Shown here: positions 8,299 through 16,795 of the stretch, in pieces | Layout: each line of letters starts with the position of its first letter | How positions within the stretch are numbered: the first letter of the stretch is position 1 | Source of the DNA: Pimelobacter simplex | Lineage (GTDB): Bacteria; Actinomycetota; Actinomycetes; Propionibacteriales; Nocardioidaceae | Reading direction: 5' to 3' | Assembly (NCBI RefSeq): GCF_024662235.1 | Contig: NZ_CP096276.1 | Coordinates: 2,790,001-2,854,000, forward strand | DNA length: 64,000 nucleotides | Position numbers and translations under genes: made by a program | Notes under the pieces: model-generated | The model's input: only the letters and a program-made list of their open reading frames with translations | What the model was told of the DNA's origin: nothing | Database searches by the model: none

Positions 8299-9627
8299 AT
8301 GCCGCACCATCTCGACCTCGGGACTCGGCGCGCGGGTCGGCTGTTCGACTTCGACCCGGAGACGCCCGAGATCCAGGTGAGCCTGGAGCACTCGGACGAT
8401 GGCATCTGCGTGACGGTGCCCTGGTCCGAGCCGGACAGCCCCTACGCCCAGTGGTTCGATCCTGACGGCCGGCGTCAGCACCTCAACGGAACTGATATCC
8501 CACCACGACGGGTTCCCCGCCGGCTCCTCTTCGAGGACTCTCACGGTTCCGTCCTCCTGATCGGCTGCTGGGCGCAGGGCTTTCATGCCAATGTCTTCGG
8601 CCCCGGCAGCGGGCGCGTCTGGGCCTCCGTGGCTGTGGTCGGCGTCGAGGAGGACACGGAGTACGACCGTCCGCACGGCCTCCAGACCGAGATCTCCGGC
8701 CTTCGCGAATGGCTCGGAGTCACTTCTTGGACACGAGAGGTGGACTGGAGCCAGGCGGGCACCCCGGCGACTCTCCACTCGACACCTCCGCCGGCGATCG
8801 AGATCGACGCCTTCGCCGGGCTTGCTCTCGACCTTGTCCCCAGCTGGCGGATCGCGCAGGAGGAGGAGCTCGACCGATGGGTGCTCCTCGATCTCGTTCG
8901 CTGCCGGACGCGCAGCGCGCAGCCTGAGGCATGGGACTCGCACCTGCAGCTCCACCGAGCGATCCGAGACTTGTTGGTGCTCTCGCGGTGGTGGGTCGAG
9001 TCGTGCGTCGAGGTCAGCGCCACCCGCGACGACGACCTGATCCGCATGCCCGACGGCAAGAGTCACCGCCCACAGTGGCGCCACGTCGTGGTCCCACGGG
9101 GCGACCGTCGGCAAGCTCCCCGCGGCCTCCGGCCGCATCTTGTCGAGTTCGAGGATCTGGGATCAGCCGGCATTGCCCAGTGGATCCGTCTCCGCGACGA
9201 GTTCGCTCGTGCGTTGGATCCGGTGATCAGCAGCATCGATCTCGACGCCGCACCTCACACGTTGCTTGCGCACACCGGCCCTGGGCTCGAGGCGCTCGGG
9301 TACCTCCTCATGCGGCGCGACGGAATGCGGAAGAAGGACGCATCAGAGGTGCCGCTCCGCGCTCGACTGGAGCGCATCCTCGAGGACGTCGAAGGGTGCC
9401 TGCCGCTCGACGGAGCTGCGTGGATCGCCAACACGTGCCGCGCGTACAACGCACTGAAGCACGCGAACCGAAAGGCACCTGACGCCGTCGAGATGCTCAG
9501 CGCCTGGCGCCAGAGCGTGCTCGTCGTCCGCACCTGGGTCGCGCTCGAGCTGGGTGTGTCGCCGGCTGACCTGGCGTCACGGTTGGCGAACGATCCTCAG
9601 CGACGCCTGGTCGCCGGGCAGCGCTAG
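8299..9627 (+). CDS. ApeA-like HEPN domain protein, candidate anti-phage RNase
   Basis: A 442-residue protein. The N-terminal about 290 residues look like the ApeA N-terminal domain (beta-rich, with LIGCWAQGFHANVFG). The C-terminal about 140 residues are helical and end with CRAYNALKHANR, which holds an R-x6-H (R381 to H388) HEPN ribonuclease motif. Known ApeA proteins are single-gene abortive-infection systems that cleave RNA upon phage infection; here that role is inferred. It starts at the ATG 8299 after AAGGAG. It stands alone, 90 bases after rnpB, and its base composition is visibly lower in GC than its neighbours, with more frequent A and T at third positions. This fits horizontal gain. 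The N-terminal domain assignment is less sure than the HEPN motif. Confidence 0.72.
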   Translation: MPHHLDLGTRRAGRLFDFDPETPEIQVSLEHSDDGICVTVPWSEPDSPYAQWFDPDGRRQHLNGTDIPPRRVPRRLLFEDSHGSVLLIGCWAQGFHANVFGPGSGRVWASVAVVGVEEDTEYDRPHGLQTEISGLREWLGVTSWTREVDWSQAGTPATLHSTPPPAIEIDAFAGLALDLVPSWRIAQEEELDRWVLLDLVRCRTRSAQPEAWDSHLQLHRAIRDLLVLSRWWVESCVEVSATRDDDLIRMPDGKSHRPQWRHVVVPRGDRRQAPRGLRPHLVEFEDLGSAGIAQWIRLRDEFARALDPVISSIDLDAAPHTLLAHTGPGLEALGYLLMRRDGMRKKDASEVPLRARLERILEDVEGCLPLDGAAWIANTCRAYNALKHANRKAPDAVEMLSAWRQSVLVVRTWVALELGVSPADLASRLANDPQRRLVAGQR

Positions 9628-9672
9628 CCCATCGACCTCCCGTAGAGCGCTCGGCCCGGGTCCATCGGTCGG

Positions 9673-10083
9673 CTAGTTGATGATCTCGCCGCGCTCGTCC
9701 GCGGCCAGCTCGGCCAGCCGGTCCCGCCACGCCTGCAGCGCCTCGGGCGTCAGCCGCGTCCAGTCGGTGACCTCGCCGACGACGCGGAGCGGCTCCCGGC
9801 TGCGGTAGGACCGGGTCGGGTTGCCGGGGAACTTCTTGTCGGTGACGTTGGGGTCGTTCTCGAACGCGCCGGTGGGCTCGACGGCATACACCCGGGGTGG
9901 GTGGTCGCCGGGGGCGAGCTCGGCGGCGAGGCCGGCGCCGTCGACGAGGGCGGTGAAGTAGACGTGGTTCATCACGATCTCGGGCCGGTAGTTGGACCGG
10001 AAGCCTGCGGTGAGCAGGTCTCCGGTGCGCAGGTCGGCCTTGGTGCCGTGGAAGAACGGTCCGTCGTCGAGCGCGTCGGTCAC
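9673..10083 (-). CDS. arr: NAD(+)-rifampin ADP-ribosyltransferase
   Basis: A 136-residue Arr enzyme, which inactivates rifamycins by ADP-ribosylating the ansa-chain hydroxyl. The family signature is clear: FFHGTKADLRTGD near the N-terminus, then SNYRPEI, HVYFTA, AAELA, RVYAVEPTG and the very conserved DPNVTDKKFPGNPTRSYRS. The length is the usual for Arr. Chromosomal arr genes are common in actinobacteria, so this need not be acquired. It starts with GTG at 10083. It is convergent with the HEPN gene, 45 bases away. Confidence 0.95.
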   Translation of the reverse strand: MTDALDDGPFFHGTKADLRTGDLLTAGFRSNYRPEIVMNHVYFTALVDGAGLAAELAPGDHPPRVYAVEPTGAFENDPNVTDKKFPGNPTRSYRSREPLRVVGEVTDWTRLTPEALQAWRDRLAELAADERGEIIN

Positions 10084-10129
10084 CGCCTCAGCCTAGGCGG
10101 CAGTACGGCGGGACGACGGCGCGCGGGCC

Positions 10130-10420
10130 TCAGCGCTCGCAGGCGGTTCCGTCGCGGTCGCGGTCGAGGCGGGACTTGTTCCGGGCGTAGACGTCCCGGG
10201 CCTTCTTCGAGTACGCCGGCGACCCGTACCCCTCGCGCACCTGCTTGAGCGCGGCCGCGCGGCCCTTCGCGACACCGTGGGGGAAGTCGCGGGTGAGCTT
10301 GGCGCAGCTGCTGTAGTACTTGCCGGCGGCGGCCGTGGCCGGGGCGGTGGTGAGGGTGGTCGCGATCGGGGCGGCGAGGGCCAGGACGGCGACGGCAGAG
10401 GCGATACGACGGGGGGTCAT
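10130..10420 (-). CDS. Secreted excalibur calcium-binding domain protein
   Basis: A 96-residue protein with a Sec signal peptide (about residues 1-31, ending ATAAA). The small C-terminal excalibur domain has the typical pattern: NKSRLDRDRDGTACER, with the DRDRDGTAC calcium-binding loop and the paired Cys earlier (SSCAKL). It would act outside the cell or at the wall; the partner is unknown. It is a single gene, 46 bases downstream of the arr start region. Confidence 0.9.
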   Translation of the reverse strand: MTPRRIASAVAVLALAAPIATTLTTAPATAAAGKYYSSCAKLTRDFPHGVAKGRAAALKQVREGYGSPAYSKKARDVYARNKSRLDRDRDGTACER

Positions 10421-10481
10421 GCGCGGAACGGTAGGGCAGGACAGGGCCGGGCAAGGGGCGATTGCCCCGATTGCCGAAAAG

Positions 10482-10898
10482 TCAGACGCCCGTCCGCCCG
10501 TACGCCGCCACCGCGCGCCGCAGGTCGTCCGAGTCCACGATCTCCCGCCCCAGCGGCAGCAGGCTCACCGGGATCAGCTTGAAGCTCGCCAGCCCCAGCG
10601 GGATCCCGATGATGGTGATGCAGCACAGGACGCCGGTGATGGCGTGCCCGATGGCGAGCCAGATCCCCGAGAAGACGAACCAGAGCACGTTGCCGATCCC
10701 GCTGCCGACGCCGGCGCCGGGCTTCTTGACGACCTCGCGGCCGAAGGGCCACAGCGCATACATCCCGATCCGGTACGACGCGACGCCGAACGGGATGCCG
10801 ATGATGGTGATGCACCACAGGGCGGCGGCGAGGAGGTAGCCGAGGCACATCCAGAAGCCGGCCAGGACGAGCCAGATGATGTTGAGCAGGAGCCGCAT
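10482..10898 (-). CDS. YccF domain-containing membrane protein
   Basis: A 138-residue protein with two copies of the YccF domain, each with hydrophobic helices and the diagnostic CITIIGIPFG (residues about 29-38) and CITIIGIPLG (near 93-102). There are about four membrane segments. The family is widespread, and its function is not established. It diverges from the guanidinium-exporter gene; about 50 bases separate its start from the riboswitch. Confidence 0.92.
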   Translation of the reverse strand: MRLLLNIIWLVLAGFWMCLGYLLAAALWCITIIGIPFGVASYRIGMYALWPFGREVVKKPGAGVGSGIGNVLWFVFSGIWLAIGHAITGVLCCITIIGIPLGLASFKLIPVSLLPLGREIVDSDDLRRAVAAYGRTGV

Positions 10899-10949
10899 GG
10901 CCGAAGGCTACGCGGGCCACTATCCTGGACCCACGGCCTGTGACGGCCG

Positions 10950-10989
10950 CCGGACGAGGGAGCCGTACCCGGAGCGCGACAAGACGGCC
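10950..10989 (+). promoter_or_regulatory. Guanidine-III riboswitch (ykkC-III)
   Basis: The sequence CCGGACGAGG, then GCCGTACCCGG, then GACAAGACGGC reproduces the conserved core of the guanidine-III pseudoknot riboswitch, as in the structure from Thermobifida fusca. It lies directly before the ribosome binding site GAAGGAG (10992-10998) of the exporter gene, so ligand binding would free translation. A TATCCT at 10921-10926 may be the -10 box. The match is from memory of the motif and is strong in order and spacing. Confidence 0.93.
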
Positions 10990-11003
10990 ACGAAGGAGTG
11001 GTC

Positions 11004-11318
11004 ATGGCTTGGATCGTGCTGGTGGTGTCGGGTGTCCTGGAGGCGGTGTGGGCCACCGCGCTCGGCCGTTCGGAGGGGTTCACCCGGTTCGTGCCGTCGG
11101 CGGTGTTCGTGGTGGCGATCGTCGCGAGCATGGGCGGGTTGGCCTATGCGATGCGCAGCCTCCCCATCGGCACGGCGTACGCCGTGTGGGTCGGGATCGG
11201 TGCGGCGCTCACGGTCACCTATGCGATGGCGTCCGGCGACGAGGCGGTGAGCGTGCTCAAGATCGCGCTCATCCTCGGGCTGATCGGCTGCGTGGTCGGG
11301 CTCAAGCTCGCCCACTGA
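11004..11318 (+). CDS. gdx: Guanidinium exporter, small multidrug resistance family
   Basis: A 104-residue SMR protein with four membrane helices. The essential Glu lies in the first helix (VLEAVWATALGRSEGF), as in Gdx/SugE, and AYAVWVGIGAA fits the third helix of this family. It exports guanidinium in exchange for protons. Older annotations call it SugE or a quaternary ammonium efflux pump. The guanidine-III riboswitch just upstream supports the Gdx subtype. The ATG at 11004 has GAAGGAG 5 bases upstream; a GTG at 10998 overlaps that site and is rejected. Confidence 0.95.
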   Translation: MAWIVLVVSGVLEAVWATALGRSEGFTRFVPSAVFVVAIVASMGGLAYAMRSLPIGTAYAVWVGIGAALTVTYAMASGDEAVSVLKIALILGLIGCVVGLKLAH

Positions 11319-11328
11319 GGACCGCAGA

Positions 11329-11363
11329 GAGCCCCCGGCGCCGCAGTGCGGCACCGGGGGCTC
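11329..11363. terminator. Hairpin terminator between gdx and the GH95 gene
   Basis: GAGCCCCCGG and CCGGGGGCTC pair in full; inside them GCCGC pairs with GCGGC around an AGT loop, with one C-A mismatch. The hairpin sits between convergent genes and could stop both transcripts. A long T run is missing, so its strength is uncertain. Confidence 0.7.
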
Positions 11364-11390
11364 GTCCGTTCTGCGGGCGGAGCGTCAGTG

Positions 11391-14300
11391 TCAGTCCCGG
11401 CGCCGGGGCGCGCGGACCCGGACGGTGACGGCGTCGCTGCGCGAGCCGGTGGTGGTCGCGGTGCCGGACCACTCGGCGGTGAAGCGGTGGGCGCCGCGCC
11501 GGGTGAGGCGGACCGTGAAGACGACGCGGCCGTCGCGGCCGAGGGACTTCTTGGCGACCACGCGACCGCGTGAGCGCAGCCGCACCACTCCCCCGGACCC
11601 GCGCGGGACGCGGACGACGAAGCGGACCGTCTGGCCGCGCCGGACCTCGCTGCGGGTCGCGCGCAGGCGGGTGGTGCTCGGCGTCTTGACCGGCGGCTTG
11701 ACGGGGGGCTTGACCGGCGGGGTGGTGCCGGGCTGGGGCACGACCTCGACCTCGGCGCCGTTGACGACGACGCGGACGGGGCGGCGGTCGGGGGCGCGGT
11801 CGGCGACGATCGCGTAGTCGGTGACCCGGCCGTCCTGCCACGCGACGTCCACGCGGTAGCCGCCCCGGGCCCGCAGGCCGTGGAACGAGCCCTTCACCGC
11901 CCACGCCTGGGGCAGCGCGGGGAGCAGCCGGATGGTGCCGTCGTGGCTCTGGAGGAGCAGCTCGGCGAGGGCGCCCGTCATGCCGAAGTTGCCGTCCATC
12001 TGGAACGGCGGGTGGGTCGCCCACAGGTTCGTCAGGGTGTTGTGGCGGAACAGCCCGCGGACCATCGTGTACGCCTTCTCGGGCTCCTGGAGCCGGGCGA
12101 AGAGCGCCGTGCGCCACGGCCAGGTCCACGACCGGCGGCTGTCGCCGCTGACCGAGTCGACCGTGATCTCGCCACCGTCGGGTACGCCGCACCGGGCGTT
12201 GAGCGAGACCAGCGCGGCCGCCGCGAGCTCGGGCGTCTCCTCGACGCTGATCTGGCGGCCCGGGTAGACCGCGAACAGGTGCGAGGTGTGCCGGTGCAGG
12301 GCGTTGATGCCGCCGGCCGAGCCGGTGCGGACGTCGCGGTCGGTCTGCCACTCCTGGAGCTGGCCCCAGCTGCCGATCTTGTTGCCGGCGAGCTTCTCGC
12401 GCAACGCCGCGACGCTCGCCCGGTAGCCCGCGTCGGTGCCGAGCGCGTCGGCCATCTCGAGGTAGTTGGTGAAGAGGTCCCAGACGATCTGCTGGTCGTG
12501 CATCACCCCGTCCTCGCGCGGTCCCTGCTCCGGCGACCAGCCGTTCGGCGCGTAGAGCCGGCCGTCCTCCTTCTCGACGAGCTCGTGCTCCCAGAACTGG
12601 CAGATCTCCTTGACCAGCGGGTAGAAGCGGCGCAGGAAGGCCTGGTCCTGGGTGAAGCGCCAGTGCTCGTAGAGGTGCTGCGCGTACCAGGCGCTCGACA
12701 CCGTGTTCCACTCCCAGCCGTTGCCGCCGAAGATGCTCTGGCTGGTGCGCGCCGTCCAGCCGGGGACGTCGTCCCCGAACGCCTTGCGGGTGGCGACCCG
12801 GCTCGGTACGGCGACCTGCTCGATGAAGTGCGCGAGTGCCTCGTGGCTGTCCCCGAGGTCGGTGGTCTCGGCCGCCCAGTAGTTCATCTGGATGTTGATG
12901 TTGGTGTGGTAGTCCGAGGCCCACGGCGGGTTGTTCTCGTTGCACCACAGGCCCTGGAGGTTGGCCGGCAGGCCGTCCGGCCGCGAGGACGAGGCGAGCA
13001 GGTAGCGCCCGTACTGGAAGTGGAGCTGCTCCAGCTCGGGGTCGGCGGCGTCCACGGAGTCGGCGTAGCGGCGCAGTCGCTCGGTGAGCGGCAGGGCGAC
13101 GATGTCGTCGGCGCTGGCGCCCCAGTCGACCGAGACCCGGTTCATGATCGCGCCGAGCGCCTTGGCGTGGGCCTCGAAGAGCGCCTCGAACGCCCGGTTC
13201 TCCACCGCGTCGAGGGTCCGCTGCGCCACCGTCGCCGGGTCCCGGCCCGTGCGCCAGCCCGCCGCGGCGTCGAGGCGGTAGTCGGTGCGCAGGTCGATCC
13301 GCAGCTCGAGCTCGGCGACGCCGGTGAAGGCGACCGCGGCCCCCTGGGGCGCGACGGTCCCGCCCTCGTGCCGGACCCGGACCTCGGCCGCGTGGCGCAG
13401 CTCGTTGGCCATCTCGCCGGCGAAGAGGATCCGGTCGCCGGCGGTGGAGACGACGGTCGGTGCCGGGCGGCGCGGGCTGTCCCCGTTCTGGGCCGACCTC
13501 AGGTCGATCGTCCCGCTCATCCCGCCGGGCGCGTCGGTGCGGTAGCGCAGCACCAGCAGGTCGGCGGTCCGGCTCGCGAACGCCTCGCGGACGTGCGTGC
13601 CCCCGTCGCGCTCGTACGACGTCGAGTGCAGGCCGGTCATCGGGTCGAGGAAGCGCCGGTAGCCCTCGGGGACCTGCTCGGCCGGCACCGCGAAGGTGAC
13701 CCCGTCGAGCGCGATCTCGGCGACCTGGAAGTGCGAGGTGCCCACCTTGGGCCGGAACTCGAAGCGGTAGAAGCGGTAGGCGGTGGTGTTCGTGGCGGTG
13801 AACGAGCGCGCCTGGCCGCGCGCCGTGAAGGGCGTCGCCGCGTGCTGCCGGGCGTCGAGCTCGGTCCAGTCCTGGCCGTCGGCCGAGCCGAGCAGGCGCC
13901 AGTCCTGGGGGTCGCGCGCCGGGACGTCGTTCGCGCTGGTGAAGGTGTACTGCGCGACCGCGACCGGCGTCGGCAGGTCGACCGTCCAGGTCGCGGTCCA
14001 GGCCTGGGTCCCCTCGTCGGGCGCGATGATGCACCACTTGGAGGAGATGCTGCCGTCGATCGTGCGGGCGGCGGTCTCGCTCGCCGAGGTCGTGCCGCCG
14101 CCGAGGTCGGAGGTCAGCGTGGGTGCCGCGGGCAGCGCGCCCAGGGTGACGACGAGCTCGCCGAAGTCGCGGTAGGAGCCGAAGCCGGTCACCCCGGTGT
14201 CGTAGTCGCCGTCGTAGTCGTTGAGCCCGCCCCACAGGCTCTGCTCGTTGAGCTGGACCCGGTCGACGGTGGCGCCGGCGTGGAGCATCGCGCCGAGGCG

Positions 14301-14471
14301 GCCGTTGCCGAGGGGCAGCGCGGCCGGCTCGGCCGTACGGCGGTCGCGGTCGGCGCCCTCCCAGGAGACGCCCGCCGGCCAGCTCCACACCGTGGCCGGC
14401 CGGTCGAACCAGAGCGCGCGGCGCGGGACGGGCGGGACGACGAGCGGGCCGGCCAGGGCCTGGTCGGGCAC
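11391..14471 (-). CDS. GH95 family glycosidase (alpha-L-fucosidase type), with nested F5/8 C domain
   Basis: A protein of at least 1026 residues. Residues about 45-60 hold the GH95 N-terminal motif ([11 protein letters not shown]). Around residues 110-245 the domain is interrupted by a discoidin-like F5/8 type C carbohydrate-binding module. The catalytic (alpha/alpha)6 region follows, with [11 protein letters not shown] holding the Asn-x-Asn pair known in family enzymes. A PVKPPVK linker and an Ig-like domain end the protein (about residues 910-1026). It would remove terminal L-fucose or L-galactose from plant or other glycans outside the cell. The open frame starts at a GTG with no signal peptide, yet a Tat signal sequence lies immediately upstream in another frame (14472-14575), so a frameshift is likely. 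Either the gene is damaged or there is a sequencing error. Confidence 0.85.
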   Translation of the reverse strand: MPDQALAGPLVVPPVPRRALWFDRPATVWSWPAGVSWEGADRDRRTAEPAALPLGNGRLGAMLHAGATVDRVQLNEQSLWGGLNDYDGDYDTGVTGFGSYRDFGELVVTLGALPAAPTLTSDLGGGTTSASETAARTIDGSISSKWCIIAPDEGTQAWTATWTVDLPTPVAVAQYTFTSANDVPARDPQDWRLLGSADGQDWTELDARQHAATPFTARGQARSFTATNTTAYRFYRFEFRPKVGTSHFQVAEIALDGVTFAVPAEQVPEGYRRFLDPMTGLHSTSYERDGGTHVREAFASRTADLLVLRYRTDAPGGMSGTIDLRSAQNGDSPRRPAPTVVSTAGDRILFAGEMANELRHAAEVRVRHEGGTVAPQGAAVAFTGVAELELRIDLRTDYRLDAAAGWRTGRDPATVAQRTLDAVENRAFEALFEAHAKALGAIMNRVSVDWGASADDIVALPLTERLRRYADSVDAADPELEQLHFQYGRYLLASSSRPDGLPANLQGLWCNENNPPWASDYHTNINIQMNYWAAETTDLGDSHEALAHFIEQVAVPSRVATRKAFGDDVPGWTARTSQSIFGGNGWEWNTVSSAWYAQHLYEHWRFTQDQAFLRRFYPLVKEICQFWEHELVEKEDGRLYAPNGWSPEQGPREDGVMHDQQIVWDLFTNYLEMADALGTDAGYRASVAALREKLAGNKIGSWGQLQEWQTDRDVRTGSAGGINALHRHTSHLFAVYPGRQISVEETPELAAAALVSLNARCGVPDGGEITVDSVSGDSRRSWTWPWRTALFARLQEPEKAYTMVRGLFRHNTLTNLWATHPPFQMDGNFGMTGALAELLLQSHDGTIRLLPALPQAWAVKGSFHGLRARGGYRVDVAWQDGRVTDYAIVADRAPDRRPVRVVVNGAEVEVVPQPGTTPPVKPPVKPPVKTPSTTRLRATRSEVRRGQTVRFVVRVPRGSGGVVRLRSRGRVVAKKSLGRDGRVVFTVRLTRRGAHRFTAEWSGTATTTGSRSDAVTVRVRAPRRRD

Positions 14472-14575
14472 GAGGGCGGCCCGGACGGCGCCGCACCGCG
14501 CGCGGCGAGCAGGGCGCCCGCGGCGCCGCCGGCGAGCAGCAGTCCACGACGCGGCAGGGTCGGGTTCGGTCCCAT
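14472..14575 (-). other. Tat signal peptide of the GH95 protein, out of frame
   Basis: From the ATG at 14575 the minus strand encodes [20 protein letters not shown] and continues ALLAARGA, a textbook twin-Arg signal with a hydrophobic core. Read further in the same frame it becomes meaningless and stops near 14189. The GH95 frame is offset and begins [12 protein letters not shown] at about the same place. Joining them needs a one-base loss or gain in the GC-rich stretch around 14480-14510. Without it the hydrolase would stay in the cytoplasm. Confidence 0.75.
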
Positions 14576-14732
14576 GCGGACCTCGCTTTCGAAGCTGGTG
14601 TGATCGGGGTCACCCAGCAAACATCCCATCTATCGCCGCCGTCAACCCCCTCGTCACGCTCAGACTCTGATCGAGAAGCCGTCTTTCACCCGATGTTTGG
14701 CGGAGCAAGCGCGGAAAGGCACCGAAAAAGAG

Positions 14733-14771
14733 CCGAACCCCCGGCGCCGCTGAGCGGCGCCGGGGGTTCGG
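14733..14771 (-). terminator. Rho-independent terminator of cspA
   Basis: An 18-19 base-pair perfect stem: CCGAACCCCCGGCGCCGC pairs with GCGGCGCCGGGGGTTCGG across a 2-3 base loop. On the minus strand it is followed by CTCTTTTTC, the T run expected for the minus-strand cold-shock gene ending at 14808. Confidence 0.92.
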
Positions 14772-14807
14772 TCAGGTTGAGTCGTCAGACTCGATCAGAC
14801 GAGCTGA

Positions 14808-15011
14808 TCAGAGCGGGCGAACGTTCTCCGCCTGCAGGCCCTTGGGGCCCTGGGTGACGTCGAACTCGACCTGCTGGTTCTCGTCCAGCGACTTGTAGCC
14901 GTTGCCCTGGATGGCCGAGAAGTGGACGAAGACGTCCGGGGTGCCGTCGGCCGGGGCGATGAAGCCGAAGCCCTTCTCGCTGTTGAACCACTTGACGGTG
15001 CCCTGAGCCAT
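14808..15011 (-). CDS. cspA: Cold-shock protein
   Basis: A 67-residue CspA-type OB-fold RNA chaperone. RNP1 (KGFGFIAP) and RNP2 (VFVHFSAI) are both present, and [18 protein letters not shown] is the usual actinobacterial start. It melts RNA structure and prevents premature hairpins. AAGGAG stands 6 bases before the ATG. A long leader precedes it and a strong terminator follows, so it is a single-gene transcript. Confidence 0.97.
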   Translation of the reverse strand: MAQGTVKWFNSEKGFGFIAPADGTPDVFVHFSAIQGNGYKSLDENQQVEFDVTQGPKGLQAENVRPL

Positions 15012-15180
15012 GATTTTCTCCTTGGTGTTCGTGTTTCGTGGTGTCGACGGGCGCCGACACCGAGTGCTGAAACATCTGTACCGCCCTGATGCCCAGCTGA
15101 ACCGAAGACCAAGTACCACGAGATGTTCCGGGCCCGTTGAGGCCCGGGGGGACCTTGCGATCCCTTTCAACGCCCCCAAC
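15012..15180 (-). promoter_or_regulatory. Long structured 5' leader of cspA
   Basis: About 170 bases without a gene lie before cspA. Two hairpins are seen: GGTGTCG (15040-15046) pairs with CGACACC (15055-15061), and CCGGGCC (15128-15134) pairs with GGCCCGG (15141-15147). Minus-strand GCTAGCGT near 15178-15185 could be the -10 element. Long structured leaders are typical of cold-shock mRNAs; thermosensing here is inference. Confidence 0.5.
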
Positions 15181-15197
15181 GCTAGCACCGTGCGGGC

Positions 15198-15716
15198 TCA
15201 TCCGCTGCATGACCAGCCGAGGAGAAATCGACAGTTCATCTCCTCGTAGCCGTGCAGCTCGACCCGATCGGCGCGCAGCGTGACCGGGAGCACCCCGGCG
15301 AGGTCCCTCTCGACCGTCGCCACGGACACCCCGGGCCCGACCCGGTCGAGGGTCAGGTGCGGCACCACGGCGCCGTACTCCCCCGCGTAGGGAGGGCACT
15401 GGGGGAAGGCGCGCCACAGCCGGTCGGTCAGCTCGGCGAAGGGTTCCGCGGGCTCGGGGACGAGGTGCACCAGGCCGTCGGGGAAGGTCGCGACCTCGGC
15501 GAGGCGGAAGTCGAAGGCCGCAGTGGTCTGGACGACCTCGGCGACCCGGTCGAGATCGGCCCCGGTGGGCTCGGGCAGGAAGGGCGCCAGGACGGTGATG
15601 TGGGCGTGGGTGAAGGCGGGGTCGCGGGAGACCCAGGCCGGGTCGTAGTGCTCCCAGCGGCTGCGGACGTAGGGCTCGAGCGCCGGGACGGGAACCGCCA
15701 GCACGGAGTGGGCCAC
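15198..15716 (-). CDS. 2'-5' RNA ligase family protein (2H phosphoesterase)
   Basis: A 172-residue protein of the 2H superfamily with two His-x-Thr motifs: HAHITVLAPF near residue 38-47 and VPHLTLDRV near 119-127. Such enzymes open or join 2',5'-linked or cyclic phosphate RNA ends. Substrate is unknown. It starts with GTG at 15716 and is divergent from cobT, with 38 bases between the start codons. Confidence 0.85.
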   Translation of the reverse strand: MAHSVLAVPVPALEPYVRSRWEHYDPAWVSRDPAFTHAHITVLAPFLPEPTGADLDRVAEVVQTTAAFDFRLAEVATFPDGLVHLVPEPAEPFAELTDRLWRAFPQCPPYAGEYGAVVPHLTLDRVGPGVSVATVERDLAGVLPVTLRADRVELHGYEEMNCRFLLGWSCSG

Positions 15717-15754
15717 GTCGGGAGGATAGGCGGATCCAGGCTAAGTTGCGGGTC

Positions 15755-16795
15755 ATGACTGCCGCTGTCGTGCCGCCGCCCGCTCCCGAGGTCCGCGCCC
15801 GCGCCGCCGAGCGCCTGGCCGGCCTCGCGACCCCGGCCGGCGCGCTCGGCCGGCTCGGCGAGCTGGGCGTGTGGGTCAGCGCCACCCAGGGCGTGTGCCC
15901 GCCGGAGCCGCTGACCGAGGTCCGGCTGGTGATCTTCGCGGGCGACCACGGGGTCGCCCAGCACGGCGTGTCGGCCTATCCCCCGGCGATCACCCCGGCG
16001 ATGGTGCGCACGTTCGTGCTCGGCAAGGCCGGCGTGTCGGCGCTGGCGGCCACCCACGGCGTCCACGTGCGGGTCCTCGACCTCGGGGTGGACGACGACC
16101 TCGACGGCGTGCCGGCCGACGTCCAGGCCCACAAGGTACGACGCAGCAGCGGCGCGATCCACGTCGAGGACGCGCTCAGCGCCGACGAGACCGCCCGCGC
16201 CTTCGAGGTCGGCCGCACCGTGGCCCGCGAGGAGATCGCCGCGGGAGCCCAGCTGCTGCTCTCCGGCGACATGGGCATCGGCAACACGACCCCCGCCTCG
16301 GCCATGGTCGCCGCCGCGCTCGGCCTCCCGGCCGACGAGGTGACCGGGCGCGGCACCGGCGTCGACGACACCGCGCTGCGCCACAAGCAGGCGCTGGTCC
16401 AGCAGGCGCTCGACCGGGCCGGCGACCGGGTCGCGGACCCGATGGACGCGCTGGCCGCGCTCAGCAGCGCCGACCTCGTCGCGACGACGGGCTACCTGGT
16501 CCAGGCGGCCGAGAGCGGCGTCCCGGTGCTGCTCGACGGGCTGATGTCGGTCGCCTGCGCGCTCTACGCCGAGCAGATCGCGCCCGGCGCGACCGCCTGG
16601 TTCGCCGCCGGGCACCGCTCGACCGAGCCCGCACAGGCGCTGGCGCTCGACAAGCTGGGCCTGTCCCCCGTGCTCGACCTCGGGCTGCGGCTCGGCGAGG
16701 GCTCCGGGGCGGTCGCCGCCGTACCGGTGCTGCGCTCGGCGGTCGCCCTGCTGCGCGACGTCGCGCTGCTGGCCGACCTGATGCCGCCCGAGTGA
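15755..16795 (+). CDS. cobT: Nicotinate-nucleotide-dimethylbenzimidazole phosphoribosyltransferase
   Basis: A 346-residue CobT, which makes alpha-ribazole 5'-phosphate, the lower ligand of cobalamin, from DMB and nicotinate mononucleotide. Motifs seen are FAGDHGVAQHGVSAYP, the substrate loop LLSGDMGIGNTTPAS, and FAAGHRSTEPAQ with the usual C-terminal Glu-rich GLRLGEGSGA. The ATG at 15755 has no good ribosome binding site; TAAGTT (15743-15748) just upstream could be a -10 box, so the mRNA may be leaderless. It is coupled to cobS by GTGA. No riboswitch precedes it. Dimethylbenzimidazole would come from bluB at 31582. Confidence 0.96.
   Translation: MTAAVVPPPAPEVRARAAERLAGLATPAGALGRLGELGVWVSATQGVCPPEPLTEVRLVIFAGDHGVAQHGVSAYPPAITPAMVRTFVLGKAGVSALAATHGVHVRVLDLGVDDDLDGVPADVQAHKVRRSSGAIHVEDALSADETARAFEVGRTVAREEIAAGAQLLLSGDMGIGNTTPASAMVAAALGLPADEVTGRGTGVDDTALRHKQALVQQALDRAGDRVADPMDALAALSSADLVATTGYLVQAAESGVPVLLDGLMSVACALYAEQIAPGATAWFAAGHRSTEPAQALALDKLGLSPVLDLGLRLGEGSGAVAAVPVLRSAVALLRDVALLADLMPPE

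Noticed and set aside
9628..9672. Possible attachment site after the HEPN gene
   Set aside because: No repeat of the rnpB 3' end could be found here, so an att site cannot be supported.
11302..14613. A 1103-residue open frame overlapping the GH95 gene, rich in Arg, Pro and Ala
   Set aside because: It is a shadow frame of high-GC DNA; the GH95 frame has clear family motifs.
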